A program made the position numbers and the translations under genes. Of a stretch of DNA of 64,000 nucleotides, positions 44,815-53,466 are shown piece by piece. Each line of letters starts with the position of its first letter. Position 1 is the stretch's first letter. The stretch spans positions 1 through 64,000 of the forward strand of contig JAFRRN010000099.1 of assembly GCA_017428055.1 (NCBI GenBank). Reading direction: 5' to 3'. The stretch comes from Prevotella sp. Lineage in GTDB: Bacteria > Bacteroidota > Bacteroidia > Bacteroidales > Bacteroidaceae. The notes under the pieces were generated by a model. That model worked only from the letters and a program-made list of their open reading frames with translations. It ran no database searches and was not told the origin of the DNA.

Positions 44815-47463
44815 TCAGTCACCATTGAGAATCAAGCTTACGAGCGACACCACGTCCGTGATATTGACATCGCCATCACTGTTGATGTCGGTATTTGCCA
44901 CGATGACACCCGTTGGGTCATTAGTCAAAATGTAATTAACCAAACAAACTACATCGGTGATGTTCACCAATCCGTCGCCGTTGACATCGCCAATCAGGCT
45001 GTCATCACTGACCACCGTGGTCAATTCGCCCGTGATGACGATGCTGCCCAAGCCAAGACATTTGTTCTGGAGGCCATAGATATTGTACACGAAATTGTGT
45101 TCCGTGGCATCGGTAGACGAGAGGGTCTTGCTGTAACTGGAGTAATAGCCACTGGCTTCGTTGTTCCTGTTCGGTTGTGTTGCAGAATACAAGGTCGTGT
45201 TATCGAACTTGAGGTCGAACGTTCCACCATCACTGCCAATCTTGCAGGCATTGAAGGAAATGCCCGTAGGCTTGAAGGTGGCATTGGCATCTGTCGTGAC
45301 AACCTTAATCGTCAATGCGTTGTCGGTTGTGGCTTCTGACGCTTTGTTTTCGGTGGTACTGATTTCATTGAACTGCGCCCCGTTCACTATTCGGCGGGCA
45401 CTGCATCCCAAGGCACTACCTAAGGACACCGTTGCCGTCACCTTCCCATTGACTTCATCGGAATAGTTCACGACGAAGTTGGTGTTGCCATCATAGAAGG
45501 GCAGGGTGATGGTGCCTGTCTTGGTGACAGTCTCTGGGGCATCCGTATAGAGACGGAACGCCCATCCCACTTGCCCATCTCCCTTGGCTGTGAATGTCAA
45601 GGTGTTGATGGCAGGAGTCTCCAAGTCGATGGTATACGTGGGGTCATTGTTGTCTACCCTGCTGGGGAACACGTATTCCGTGGTTGAATAGGTCTTCCCG
45701 TTCAGTTCGTAAAGGTAGGCGGTTCCCGTATCGGCATTTAAGTTTCCCGTGATGGAGACCTTGACGATGGTTATGCCGTCGGGAATCTTGATGGTATATT
45801 TGGTGTTTCGAGAGTACTTGATGTAATTGGTTTTCGACACGACGGAGGGCGTTCCGCTCGCCGTGATGCTGAATCCATCATAGAAAGTCCAGTCGCCATA
45901 GCTCGTCTCGGCGGAGATGTCATAATATTCTGCCACGCCCGTCTCCTCCTCATTCTCCGTGTCACCCATTGCCGTGCCACCGGCATTTTGTGCCTCCGTG
46001 ATGTCTTCCACCAATGAATTGAGGTAATTCTCCACGTTGGTATAGCCATTGTCAGCTACTGCGGCACCATCGGAAGCGTCGTTCTTGTTCAACCCGTATG
46101 CATCCTCCCACGTGTCTGGCATACCATCGCCGTCGCTATCGGTGGGAGCGGTGGTGCTGTTGAGCGTTGGCCATGCACTCCATGACGATGATGCGTCAGA
46201 GGGTTTGTTGTCATCTTGTGAGTTGACAAAACCACTGCTCAATCCACTTCCCGTATAGGTAGCCGTGCCATTGCGCGTGTCGCTCACCATCAGGTCGTCG
46301 AAAGAGTCCCGGCTCAACGATGCACCGGCATAACTCAACACGCGCTCGTAGGCTTGTTCGGCTGAATGTGTAGTGGTGTTGATGAAGGGAATGGGCGATG
46401 TGATGCGGATGGTGTCCTTGGTCTTTTGGGTGTATGTGCCGTCGCAATCGCTTGCGGTAATCTGGTTGTAGATGCCATACGTCCAGTTGTCGTTGGTCAC
46501 ATCCGAGTATTTGGAGTTGACATTGCCATCGACATAGTACTTTCCCCAGATGTGCAAGGCAGGGGCATAATCGGGATATGTGGCGACATACTCGTTGTTG
46601 CGGATGCCAATACCCGCGATGCGCTTGCCTTTATAGTTGGTGGGAGAGCCAGGGCCGGGCTTGTAGTAGTTGTTCACGATGTTCACCTTCATTGCCTCGC
46701 CACCATAGCAACCGTTGCCACCGAAATTGTAGATGACGTTGTTGCGCATATCCATCCGCTCGTCCAATTGCGTTGTGGGGCGTGGGCCGAGGCGCGGGGT
46801 GCGGCTCGTGTGGTGGGCGATGAGGTTGTGGTGGAACGACGCCCCGCTGCCACCCCAGTTGCCGCCATAGCCATGCGCTCCCTTGGAGTGTCCGGCGTTG
46901 ACGAGGCTCTGCGCTACCAAGCACCACTGCACAGTGGTGTTCTTGTTGCCGAGGACGGAGAGGCATTCGTCTATCGACCAGCTCACTGAGCAATGGTCGA
47001 TGATAAGGTTTTCTTGGTCAAAGCCTCCAAAGCCATCCCATCCGTCTGCGCCGTCGATTAAAACATTATTATTGCCGAGGCGGAAGCGCATGTAGCGCAC
47101 GATGACATTGTTGCCCTTGATGCTACAAGGATAGTCTGCCACGCAGATGCCGTCGCCCGGAGCGGTCTGCCCGGCAATGGTCACGTTGCCTCCAATGTTG
47201 AGAGCCGATTGCAGATGGATGGTTCCCGACACGTCGAAAACGATGATTTTCTTCCCCGCTTGGCTCAATGCCCAGCGCAATGAGCCCGTGCCAGAGTCGT
47301 TGAGGTTGGTCACATGGTACACCGTGCCGCCACGTCCACCTGTCACATAGCGTCCAAAGCCTTCCGCGCCGGGGAAGGCTGGTTGTTTCTCTGTGGCTTG
47401 CATTCCACCCATACAAAGGGTAAGGAGCATTGCCAACATACATTTGCTGAATTGATTTGTCAT
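44815..47463 (-). CDS. Secreted pectate lyase (PL1-like) with C-terminal dockerin
   Basis: An 882-residue exported enzyme. After a signal peptide (ending about residue 23) comes the PL1-type parallel beta-helix: FPGAEGFGRYVTGGRGGTVYHVTNL, ALNIGGNVTIAGQTAPGDG, RYMRFRLG, DHCSVSWSIDECLSV. It would cleave polygalacturonate by beta-elimination. A calcium-binding DSDGDGMPDTWEDAYGLN repeat lies near residue 445, followed by Ig/carbohydrate-binding-like regions. The last 60 residues form a two-repeat dockerin: DVNGDGLVNITDVVCLVNYIL and DINSDGDVNITDVVSLVSLIL. The dockerin suggests attachment to an unseen cohesin partner or simply a calcium-stabilised end. Single gene. Confidence 0.88.
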   Translation of the reverse strand: MTNQFSKCMLAMLLTLCMGGMQATEKQPAFPGAEGFGRYVTGGRGGTVYHVTNLNDSGTGSLRWALSQAGKKIIVFDVSGTIHLQSALNIGGNVTIAGQTAPGDGICVADYPCSIKGNNVIVRYMRFRLGNNNVLIDGADGWDGFGGFDQENLIIDHCSVSWSIDECLSVLGNKNTTVQWCLVAQSLVNAGHSKGAHGYGGNWGGSGASFHHNLIAHHTSRTPRLGPRPTTQLDERMDMRNNVIYNFGGNGCYGGEAMKVNIVNNYYKPGPGSPTNYKGKRIAGIGIRNNEYVATYPDYAPALHIWGKYYVDGNVNSKYSDVTNDNWTYGIYNQITASDCDGTYTQKTKDTIRITSPIPFINTTTHSAEQAYERVLSYAGASLSRDSFDDLMVSDTRNGTATYTGSGLSSGFVNSQDDNKPSDASSSWSAWPTLNSTTAPTDSDGDGMPDTWEDAYGLNKNDASDGAAVADNGYTNVENYLNSLVEDITEAQNAGGTAMGDTENEEETGVAEYYDISAETSYGDWTFYDGFSITASGTPSVVSKTNYIKYSRNTKYTIKIPDGITIVKVSITGNLNADTGTAYLYELNGKTYSTTEYVFPSRVDNNDPTYTIDLETPAINTLTFTAKGDGQVGWAFRLYTDAPETVTKTGTITLPFYDGNTNFVVNYSDEVNGKVTATVSLGSALGCSARRIVNGAQFNEISTTENKASEATTDNALTIKVVTTDANATFKPTGISFNACKIGSDGGTFDLKFDNTTLYSATQPNRNNEASGYYSSYSKTLSSTDATEHNFVYNIYGLQNKCLGLGSIVITGELTTVVSDDSLIGDVNGDGLVNITDVVCLVNYILTNDPTGVIVANTDINSDGDVNITDVVSLVSLILNGD

Positions 47464-47498
47464 ACTGATTATAATGATTTGTCGTTTGTTTTAATGAT

Positions 47499-47526
47499 GA
47501 GTCCTTAACCAATTGGCCAAGGACTC
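47499..47526 (-). terminator. Stem-loop between maeB and the pectate lyase
   Basis: GAGTCCTT (47499-47506) pairs perfectly with AAGGACTC (47519-47526). On the minus strand it lies 18 bases after the maeB stop; the T-run is weak. Confidence 0.5.
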
Positions 47527-47543
47527 AGGGGTGATGAGATTCG

Positions 47544-49847
47544 TTATCGTGCCAAAGCCGATACCGACCGTTTCAATTTCTCCACGTATGCGTCGATGAC
47601 CGCCACGGCCGTGATATTGACAATGTCACGCTCGCTGGCACCGAAGTCAACGAAGTGGATAGGCTTGTTGAGACCCATCTGGATGGGGCCGATAATCTCC
47701 ACATCGGTATTTAGTGATTGCAACATCTTGTAACTTGAACGGGCGGAGGTGAGGTTGGGGAACACGAGTGTATTGACATCTTTTCCCTTCAATCGTGAGA
47801 ATGGGTAGAGGTTGTCACGCAAATCCTTGTCGAGAGCGAACCCTATCTGCATCTCTCCGTCTATGGCGAGGTTGGGATTCTCCGCCTGTACTTTCGCCAC
47901 GGCATCCTTCACCTTTATGGCTCCAGGCATGATACTGCTACCGAAGTTGGAATGGCTGATAAGTGCGACGACAGGCTTCTCGTTGAAAAACTCCACGGCG
48001 TTGACGCTCAACTTGGCGATGTCAGCCAGCGTGTCGGTGTCCGGATCCTCGTTGACAAGTGTGTCGGCAAGGAAGAGGATGCCCTTTGGCGAGTTGATGA
48101 TGTGCATGGTACCGAAGTGGGAGAACTCTTTACGTATGCCAATCACCTCATTCACCACCTTGATGGTATTGGAATAGCGGGTGTAGAGGCCTGTAATGAA
48201 GGCGTCGGCATCGCCTGTCTCCACCATCATCATGCCAAAGTAGTTGCGCTCATACATCTTGTCGTATGCCTCTTGGAACGTGTAACCCTCTCGCGCACGT
48301 TTCTCGGCGAGGTGCTTGGCGTATGTGGCACGTCTTCCCTGTTCCTGGTCTGCGCGCATGTCTATGAGTTCCATGCCAGAGAGGTCGAGCTTGAGGCGGT
48401 TGGCAAGGCGGTTCAAGCGGTCGGGGTTGCCTAAGAGGATGGGTTGGCAGATGCCTTCCTGCTTGGCTTGCACGGCAGCTTTCATCATGGTTTGGTTTTC
48501 GCCCTCGGCGAACACCACCCGTTGCTTGTGTTGTGCCGCCGTAGCATGTAGGTTGCGTGTGAGCTTTGTCTCTTGTCCGAGCAAGAGGCGTAGGTTTTGT
48601 TTGTACACATCCCAGTCGTCGATGCCCCTGCGTGCCACGCCACTGTCGATGGCGGCCTTGGCTACTGCCGCCGATACCTCCGTGATGAGCCGTGGGTCAA
48701 CAGGCTTGGGTATAAAGTAGTTGGGACCAAACGTCAAGTCGCTGACATGGTATACTTGGTTGACCACCTCCGGGACGGTTTGCTTTGCCAATTGTGCGAT
48801 GGCCAATACGGCCGCCATTTTCATCTCTTCATTGATGGCCTTGGCGTTTACGTCGAGCGCGCCACGGAAAATATACGGGAACCCGATGACATTGTTGATC
48901 TGGTTGGGATAGTCGCTACGCCCCGTTGCCATCAACACGTCGGGGCGGCTTGCCATGGCATCCTCGTAAGAGATCTCCGGCACGGGGTTGGCAAGGGCGA
49001 ACACGATGGGCTTCTCCGCCATCGACCGCACCATGGCTTGCGTGAGGATGTTGCCTTTCGACAGTCCAACGAACACGTCGGCACCCACCATTGCCTCTTC
49101 CAGCGTATGGACATCGCGCCTGTCGGTGGCAAATAGCTTCTTCTGCTCGTTCAGGTTCTCGCGGTCGCTGGTGATAACACCCTTGGAGTCGAGCATGATG
49201 ATGTTTTCCTTACGCGCGCCCAAGGCACAATAGAGTTTCGTGCAGGAGATGGCGGCAGCCCCCGCGCCGTTGACCACAATCCTCACTTTCTTGATGTCCT
49301 TGCCCGCCACCTCAAGGGCATTCTTCAATCCTGCGGCGGAGATGATGGCCGTCCCGTGCTGGTCATCGTGCATCACGGGGATGTCGAGCGACTTCTTCAG
49401 GCGCTCCTCGATATAGAAACATTCCGGGGCTTTGATGTCCTCAAGGTTGATTCCTCCGAAGGTGGGGGCGATTCGTTCTACTGCTTCACAGAATTTCTCG
49501 GGGTCTTTCTCGTTCACCTCAATATCGAACACGTCAATGCCGCCGTAGATCTTGAAGAGCAGCCCCTTGCCTTCCATCACGGGCTTGCCGCTCATGGCAC
49601 CGATGTCGCCCAGTCCTAACACGGCGGTACCGTTGCTGATGACGGCCACAAGGTTTCCCTTATCGGTATATTTATAGACATCGTCGGGCCTCTCCTGTAT
49701 CTCCAGGCAAGGGAATGCAACGCCTGGCGAGTAGGCGAGGCTAAGGTCTGTTTGGGTTCTGTAGGGCTTGGTTGGCTTTACTTCAATCTTTCCTGGCCGT
49801 CCACTCTGGTGGTATTCCAGTGCGGCCTCTTTCGTAATCTTTACCAT
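47544..49847 (-). CDS. maeB: NADP-dependent malic enzyme, hybrid with phosphotransacetylase-like domain
   Basis: A 767-residue MaeB-type enzyme that decarboxylates malate to pyruvate with NADP reduction. The N-terminal 420 residues are the malic enzyme: [58 protein letters not shown] and the nucleotide-binding [15 protein letters not shown]. From about 430 on is a phosphotransacetylase-like domain ([48 protein letters not shown]), which in MaeB proteins is regulatory and binds acetyl-CoA. Full length; monocistronic. Confidence 0.95.
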   Translation of the reverse strand: MVKITKEAALEYHQSGRPGKIEVKPTKPYRTQTDLSLAYSPGVAFPCLEIQERPDDVYKYTDKGNLVAVISNGTAVLGLGDIGAMSGKPVMEGKGLLFKIYGGIDVFDIEVNEKDPEKFCEAVERIAPTFGGINLEDIKAPECFYIEERLKKSLDIPVMHDDQHGTAIISAAGLKNALEVAGKDIKKVRIVVNGAGAAAISCTKLYCALGARKENIIMLDSKGVITSDRENLNEQKKLFATDRRDVHTLEEAMVGADVFVGLSKGNILTQAMVRSMAEKPIVFALANPVPEISYEDAMASRPDVLMATGRSDYPNQINNVIGFPYIFRGALDVNAKAINEEMKMAAVLAIAQLAKQTVPEVVNQVYHVSDLTFGPNYFIPKPVDPRLITEVSAAVAKAAIDSGVARRGIDDWDVYKQNLRLLLGQETKLTRNLHATAAQHKQRVVFAEGENQTMMKAAVQAKQEGICQPILLGNPDRLNRLANRLKLDLSGMELIDMRADQEQGRRATYAKHLAEKRAREGYTFQEAYDKMYERNYFGMMMVETGDADAFITGLYTRYSNTIKVVNEVIGIRKEFSHFGTMHIINSPKGILFLADTLVNEDPDTDTLADIAKLSVNAVEFFNEKPVVALISHSNFGSSIMPGAIKVKDAVAKVQAENPNLAIDGEMQIGFALDKDLRDNLYPFSRLKGKDVNTLVFPNLTSARSSYKMLQSLNTDVEIIGPIQMGLNKPIHFVDFGASERDIVNITAVAVIDAYVEKLKRSVSALAR

Positions 49848-49878
49848 AGTGTCGTTTGTTTAAATTAGGTTTTGTTAG

Positions 49879-49886
49879 CAAAGATA
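49879..49886 (-). promoter_or_regulatory. -7 promoter box for maeB
   Basis: CAAAGATA on the plus strand is TAtcTTTG on the minus strand, 31 bases before the maeB start codon. Confidence 0.55.
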
Positions 49887-50023
49887 GTAAAAAAGCTGCA
49901 ATAATGTTCCTTATGGCATCAAAAAATACAATTTTCCCTATATTTCCTCTTGTCAATACAGGGCTATTCATTTTGTATATGCCATAGGTATAAGAAATCA
50001 ATGTGGCATGTGCGGGCAAGAAG

Positions 50024-50059
50024 AATGGGGAACATGCCGTAAAAGGCACGCCCCCCATT
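50024..50059 (-). terminator. Long imperfect hairpin after the beta-helix protein gene
   Basis: AATGGGG (50024-50030) and CCCCATT (50053-50059) form the base, and the inner parts (GGCATGT-type against GCGTGCC-type) pair with wobbles around TTTTAC. On the minus strand it lies 37 bases past the stop at 50097. The T-content after it is modest. The rest of 49848-50096 holds only the maeB promoter. Confidence 0.55.
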
Positions 50060-50096
50060 GGCATATTATATAAAAGAATGGTTACTTGTCCATGGA

Positions 50097-52286
50097 TTAA
50101 CGGTTGATGAATTTCTTTCCGTTTTGGATGAGGATGCCCTTGGTGGTGGGAGAAACGCGCTGTCCTGCGAGGTTGTAGACAGGGGCATTGGCGTTGTCGC
50201 TGTCCTCTTCGGCGATGTTGCGGATGGCATTTGTCTCTAACCAGCGCGGGTCACCCGTCTTGGCTGCTAACTGTGCCTCGCCTGTCGGTGTGAAGTCGCC
50301 ATTTGCAGGGTCTTTCAAAGCGGGGTCGGTGGTGATGGCGGTGCCGCTGTTGTCATAGTTGCCCGTGTCTTCTGCCGCACCGTTAAACCAATAGGTGTTG
50401 TTGGCGAAAGTGGCAGTAGGTTGGTCTCCACGGCTACCGAGGTAACGGCGAGCCACCTGGCCATTACCGCAGTCAACGAAGATGTTGTTGGTCATCGTCC
50501 AATTGGAGGTGTTTCGTCCAGCGAATCCGTTGTAGTTACCCCATTGTCCTGCCTTGGCAACGTTGTAGAAAGTGCAACTCTCGTAGTTGATGCTGTTGCT
50601 CTCGAAGCCGGCACGGTCGGCACGTCCGGCGTTGTTGTAGCGCACGAAGTAGTCCTGGTCGGTACCCTTGCTGCTGATGGTGGTGTTCTTGATAGTCAGG
50701 TTGTTGGCGAATCCCTGTGCGAAGTAGATGGCGGTCTTCTTGTCGGCAGCCTTGTTGTTGAGGGAGATGACGCAATTGTCGATCAACACGTTGGCGGCAC
50801 AATACTTCACGTTGTTGTCGTAGATGATCTGTGGAACGTCGGTAATGTTGCAGTTGATGAGCTGGATGTCGTTGATGAAGTAATATTCGCCAGTACCCAA
50901 GGACGAAGCAAGCGGCTCGGCGTTCAATGACACGAGAGCGTCGGAGATGGCACTTGCGTCGATATCCACATTCTTCAGGATGATGTTGCTGTTAGGAGCG
51001 AAGGTGGCACCAGCCTCCATCTTGATCTTCGCATTGCTGCCTTCGGGGGCTGCGATGGTGAGGTTTGCCTTGTTGATGGGCGCATTCATGATGTATTCCT
51101 CGCCGCCGTTCAGGTTGACGATGGTCTGTCCGTTGTCGGTAGCGGTGGCAGCAACGATCTCGTTGAGGTTGTTTCCTTGTGGCTGAGGCTCGTCGCCCGT
51201 GGTGAAGTCAAATCCACCGAATCCCACCTGTGAACTGTCTTGGAAGAGCCAATAGCTCTTGCCGCCTTCCACGCGGAAGGTAATCCATCCCCAGAATGCT
51301 TGGTTTCCTGTGGAGAGAACGTATTTGCGGGTCTCTGCGAGGGCATCGCATTCCTCTTTCTTGGCCGTGAGCTGCTCCTCTGTATATGGGGCATCGGTGC
51401 CGGCGGCTGCTGCCTCTTGGTTTGCTTTCAGCATGTTATAGTAACTGCTGTAGATGTAGTCGTTGTGGATAGAGTCAATTTGCTCGGGGGTGAAGAAGAT
51501 TTGGTACTGCTCATAGATGGGGTTTCCTTGGTTGTCCACCTTTTGCTCGCCAGTCTCAGGGTCTATGGCAGGAGTGGTGTAATTGGCTTTCTTTCCGTTG
51601 ACATAGCCTTCTGCCGTGAGGGGTACGGCTTGCTTTGTCACATCGTCGATGACGTAGGTGTTACGGTTTCCCTTGTTGGCCCAAACCAGCACCTTCAACG
51701 TTCCGTCCACTTTTGGGGTGAACTTGTAGTAAAGACCTACGAGTGGCATGGTTTGCATACCGGGCTTGTAGTATTCGTACTGAGCCCTATAGGTGCCAGT
51801 GGCAGCACCGTCGCGGTACACTTCCTCGCAAAACATCTTCACGTAGGGGTTTCCCGTACCCATGACGAAGTAGAGCTTCGTGCCGTTGGCATCGTTGATG
51901 TCGAGTTTGTTGTTACCATTTTTCCAGGAGATGGGATTCCAAGAACCCACGGATGCAATCTCATACGTGTGGGCCTCCTCGTCAATGACAGTTCCTGGAA
52001 CAAGGTCTTGACCGATGTTCAGCGTGGGGTCGTCGGGGTCGATCTTGTTGGCAATGGTTGCTCCACCTACTGCCTCCAATGTCATGTTGGCGGTGTTGAT
52101 GGTGGCGATGGACTTTCCATCCACGATGTTGGTGGCGTTTCCGCTCTCATCGATGATGGCAGCGAACTCTGGTGCCAGTGTGATGGTCCCATCCGCTGCC
52201 ACGTTGATGGGCTTGTAACTTTCAGTCTGCGCATTGGCTCCCATAGTGGTGAGTGCAACGGCAATTAAGGTAAAAATTTTCTTCAT
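50097..52286 (-). CDS. Secreted parallel beta-helix protein (DUF4957/DUF5123-like)
   Basis: A 729-residue exported protein: signal peptide MKKIFTLIAVALTTMGANA, a beta-rich N-terminal half, and from about residue 390 to 660 a series of short repeated strands typical of right-handed beta-helix proteins (NIILKNVDIDASAIS, DIQLINCNITDVP, NVLIDNCVISLNN, NLTIKNTTISSKG, NWTMTNNIFVDCG). The end, YNLAGQRVSPTTKGILIQNGKKFINR, is a sorting-type tail. DUF4957/DUF5123 proteins sit beside pectin genes in Bacteroidetes, which suits the pectate lyase and glycosidases nearby. Catalysis not established. Confidence 0.78.
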   Translation of the reverse strand: MKKIFTLIAVALTTMGANAQTESYKPINVAADGTITLAPEFAAIIDESGNATNIVDGKSIATINTANMTLEAVGGATIANKIDPDDPTLNIGQDLVPGTVIDEEAHTYEIASVGSWNPISWKNGNNKLDINDANGTKLYFVMGTGNPYVKMFCEEVYRDGAATGTYRAQYEYYKPGMQTMPLVGLYYKFTPKVDGTLKVLVWANKGNRNTYVIDDVTKQAVPLTAEGYVNGKKANYTTPAIDPETGEQKVDNQGNPIYEQYQIFFTPEQIDSIHNDYIYSSYYNMLKANQEAAAAGTDAPYTEEQLTAKKEECDALAETRKYVLSTGNQAFWGWITFRVEGGKSYWLFQDSSQVGFGGFDFTTGDEPQPQGNNLNEIVAATATDNGQTIVNLNGGEEYIMNAPINKANLTIAAPEGSNAKIKMEAGATFAPNSNIILKNVDIDASAISDALVSLNAEPLASSLGTGEYYFINDIQLINCNITDVPQIIYDNNVKYCAANVLIDNCVISLNNKAADKKTAIYFAQGFANNLTIKNTTISSKGTDQDYFVRYNNAGRADRAGFESNSINYESCTFYNVAKAGQWGNYNGFAGRNTSNWTMTNNIFVDCGNGQVARRYLGSRGDQPTATFANNTYWFNGAAEDTGNYDNSGTAITTDPALKDPANGDFTPTGEAQLAAKTGDPRWLETNAIRNIAEEDSDNANAPVYNLAGQRVSPTTKGILIQNGKKFINR

Positions 52287-52349
52287 AAGCTTATAAATTT
52301 GTTATTAGTATGTTAGTTTGCATAAAAATGAGTCGTTTGAAAAGCGATT

Positions 52350-52357
52350 CAAAGGTA
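52350..52357 (-). promoter_or_regulatory. -7 promoter box for the beta-helix protein gene
   Basis: CAAAGGTA on the plus strand is TAccTTTG on the minus strand, 63 bases before the start codon at 52286. Confidence 0.5.
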
Positions 52358-52463
52358 CGCATTTCGTATGAATGATGTGAAAATATTTGAAATGTTTATA
52401 AATTATTAACGCAATACATGTATAAATGATAGGTGAAAAATGGAAATGTGTGGAATATTTGTG

Positions 52464-52471
52464 TATCTTTG
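52464..52471 (+). promoter_or_regulatory. -7 promoter box for the flavodoxin gene
   Basis: TAtcTTTG lies 31 bases before the ATG at 52503. With the minus-strand box at 52350-52357 this makes a divergent promoter region of about 110 bases. Confidence 0.55.
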
Positions 52472-52502
52472 TAGGCGTTTAACAAATAATCATATTGTAT
52501 TT

Positions 52503-53333
52503 ATGAAGACTTTTAAATGGATGTTGGCCATTGTGGCCGTGGTATTGGTAGCCGTTTCCTGCGGCTCCAAGCAAGAGAAGCCCAAGGTGCTTGTTGTCTA
52601 TTATTCACAAACATCGAACACCAGGAACGTGGCGCAAGAGATAGCCACCCGCCTCGGTGCAGACATGGAGGAGATAGTTCCCGTCAATCCATACGACGGC
52701 GATTTCCAAGCCACGATAGACCGTTGCATGGAGGAGCGTGAGGAAGGCATCACTCCTGAGATAAAACCCATCTCTGCCGACCTCGCCAAGTATGATGTGG
52801 TGTTCATCGGCTACCCCGTTTGGTTCGGCACATTCGCCCCTCCAGTGGCGGCTTTTTTAGACAAGGTTGACTTGAGTGGCAAGAAAGTTGTCCCGTTCTG
52901 CACCTTTGGCAGCGGCGGATTGGAGTCAAGTGTGAAGGCCTTAGCGGAGAAACAGCCAAAGGCAGATATCCTTTCTGGCTATGGAGTGCGGGCGGCACGT
53001 ATCGCCGCCGTGCCCAAGGAGGTTGACGCTTTCTTGAAAGAGGGTGGTTTCATTGAGGGTGAATTTACTCCATTAGAGGCATTCCCGGAGCAACATGAGG
53101 CGAGTGAAGAGGAATCTGCCATCTTTGATGCAGCCGTAAAGGACTATCAAATGATTCATGCCAAGGCCAAGAGTGTCGCCTCGCGCGCTATCCCAGATGG
53201 CAAGGAATACCTCTTTACAGCCGTGGATCTCCCACGGGAGGGGACCCCACAAATGCCCTCGGCAGGGGAGATGCAGGTATATGTGACCGTCGTGGAGGGT
53301 GCTGCTCCCGTATTTACCAAAGTGGTTAGGTAA
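52503..53333 (+). CDS. Flavodoxin-like lipoprotein
   Basis: A 276-residue exported flavodoxin. The signal ends in VAVSC, an approximate lipobox, so it is likely lipid-anchored outside the cytoplasm. The flavin mononucleotide loop is clear: VVYYSQTSNTRNVAQEIATRLGA, and IGYPVWFGTFAPPVAAFLD and FCTFGSGGLESSV complete the binding site. A C-terminal extension of about 80 residues (from EGEFTPLEAFPEQ) follows the fold. A surface flavodoxin lacks obvious redox partners in view. An upstream in-frame ATG at 52440 would place the promoter inside the gene, so it was not used. Confidence 0.87.
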   Translation: MKTFKWMLAIVAVVLVAVSCGSKQEKPKVLVVYYSQTSNTRNVAQEIATRLGADMEEIVPVNPYDGDFQATIDRCMEEREEGITPEIKPISADLAKYDVVFIGYPVWFGTFAPPVAAFLDKVDLSGKKVVPFCTFGSGGLESSVKALAEKQPKADILSGYGVRAARIAAVPKEVDAFLKEGGFIEGEFTPLEAFPEQHEASEEESAIFDAAVKDYQMIHAKAKSVASRAIPDGKEYLFTAVDLPREGTPQMPSAGEMQVYVTVVEGAAPVFTKVVR

Positions 53334-53379
53334 TTGGACGGCATGATAGATTGTTATCGATTTTGTTACTCCAAGTGAA

Positions 53380-53418
53380 AATGTCCCGAATGGCCAATGG
53401 TTATTCGGGACATTGTTT
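53380..53418. terminator. Bidirectional terminator between the flavodoxin and GH2 genes
   Basis: AATGTCCCGAAT (53380-53391) pairs perfectly with ATTCGGGACATT (53403-53414), a 12-base stem, followed by GTTTG. It lies between two convergent genes. Confidence 0.7.
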
Positions 53419-53466
53419 GTGATGACCAACACAATGGATAGTAATAAGGTTATGAGGATTGGCCAA

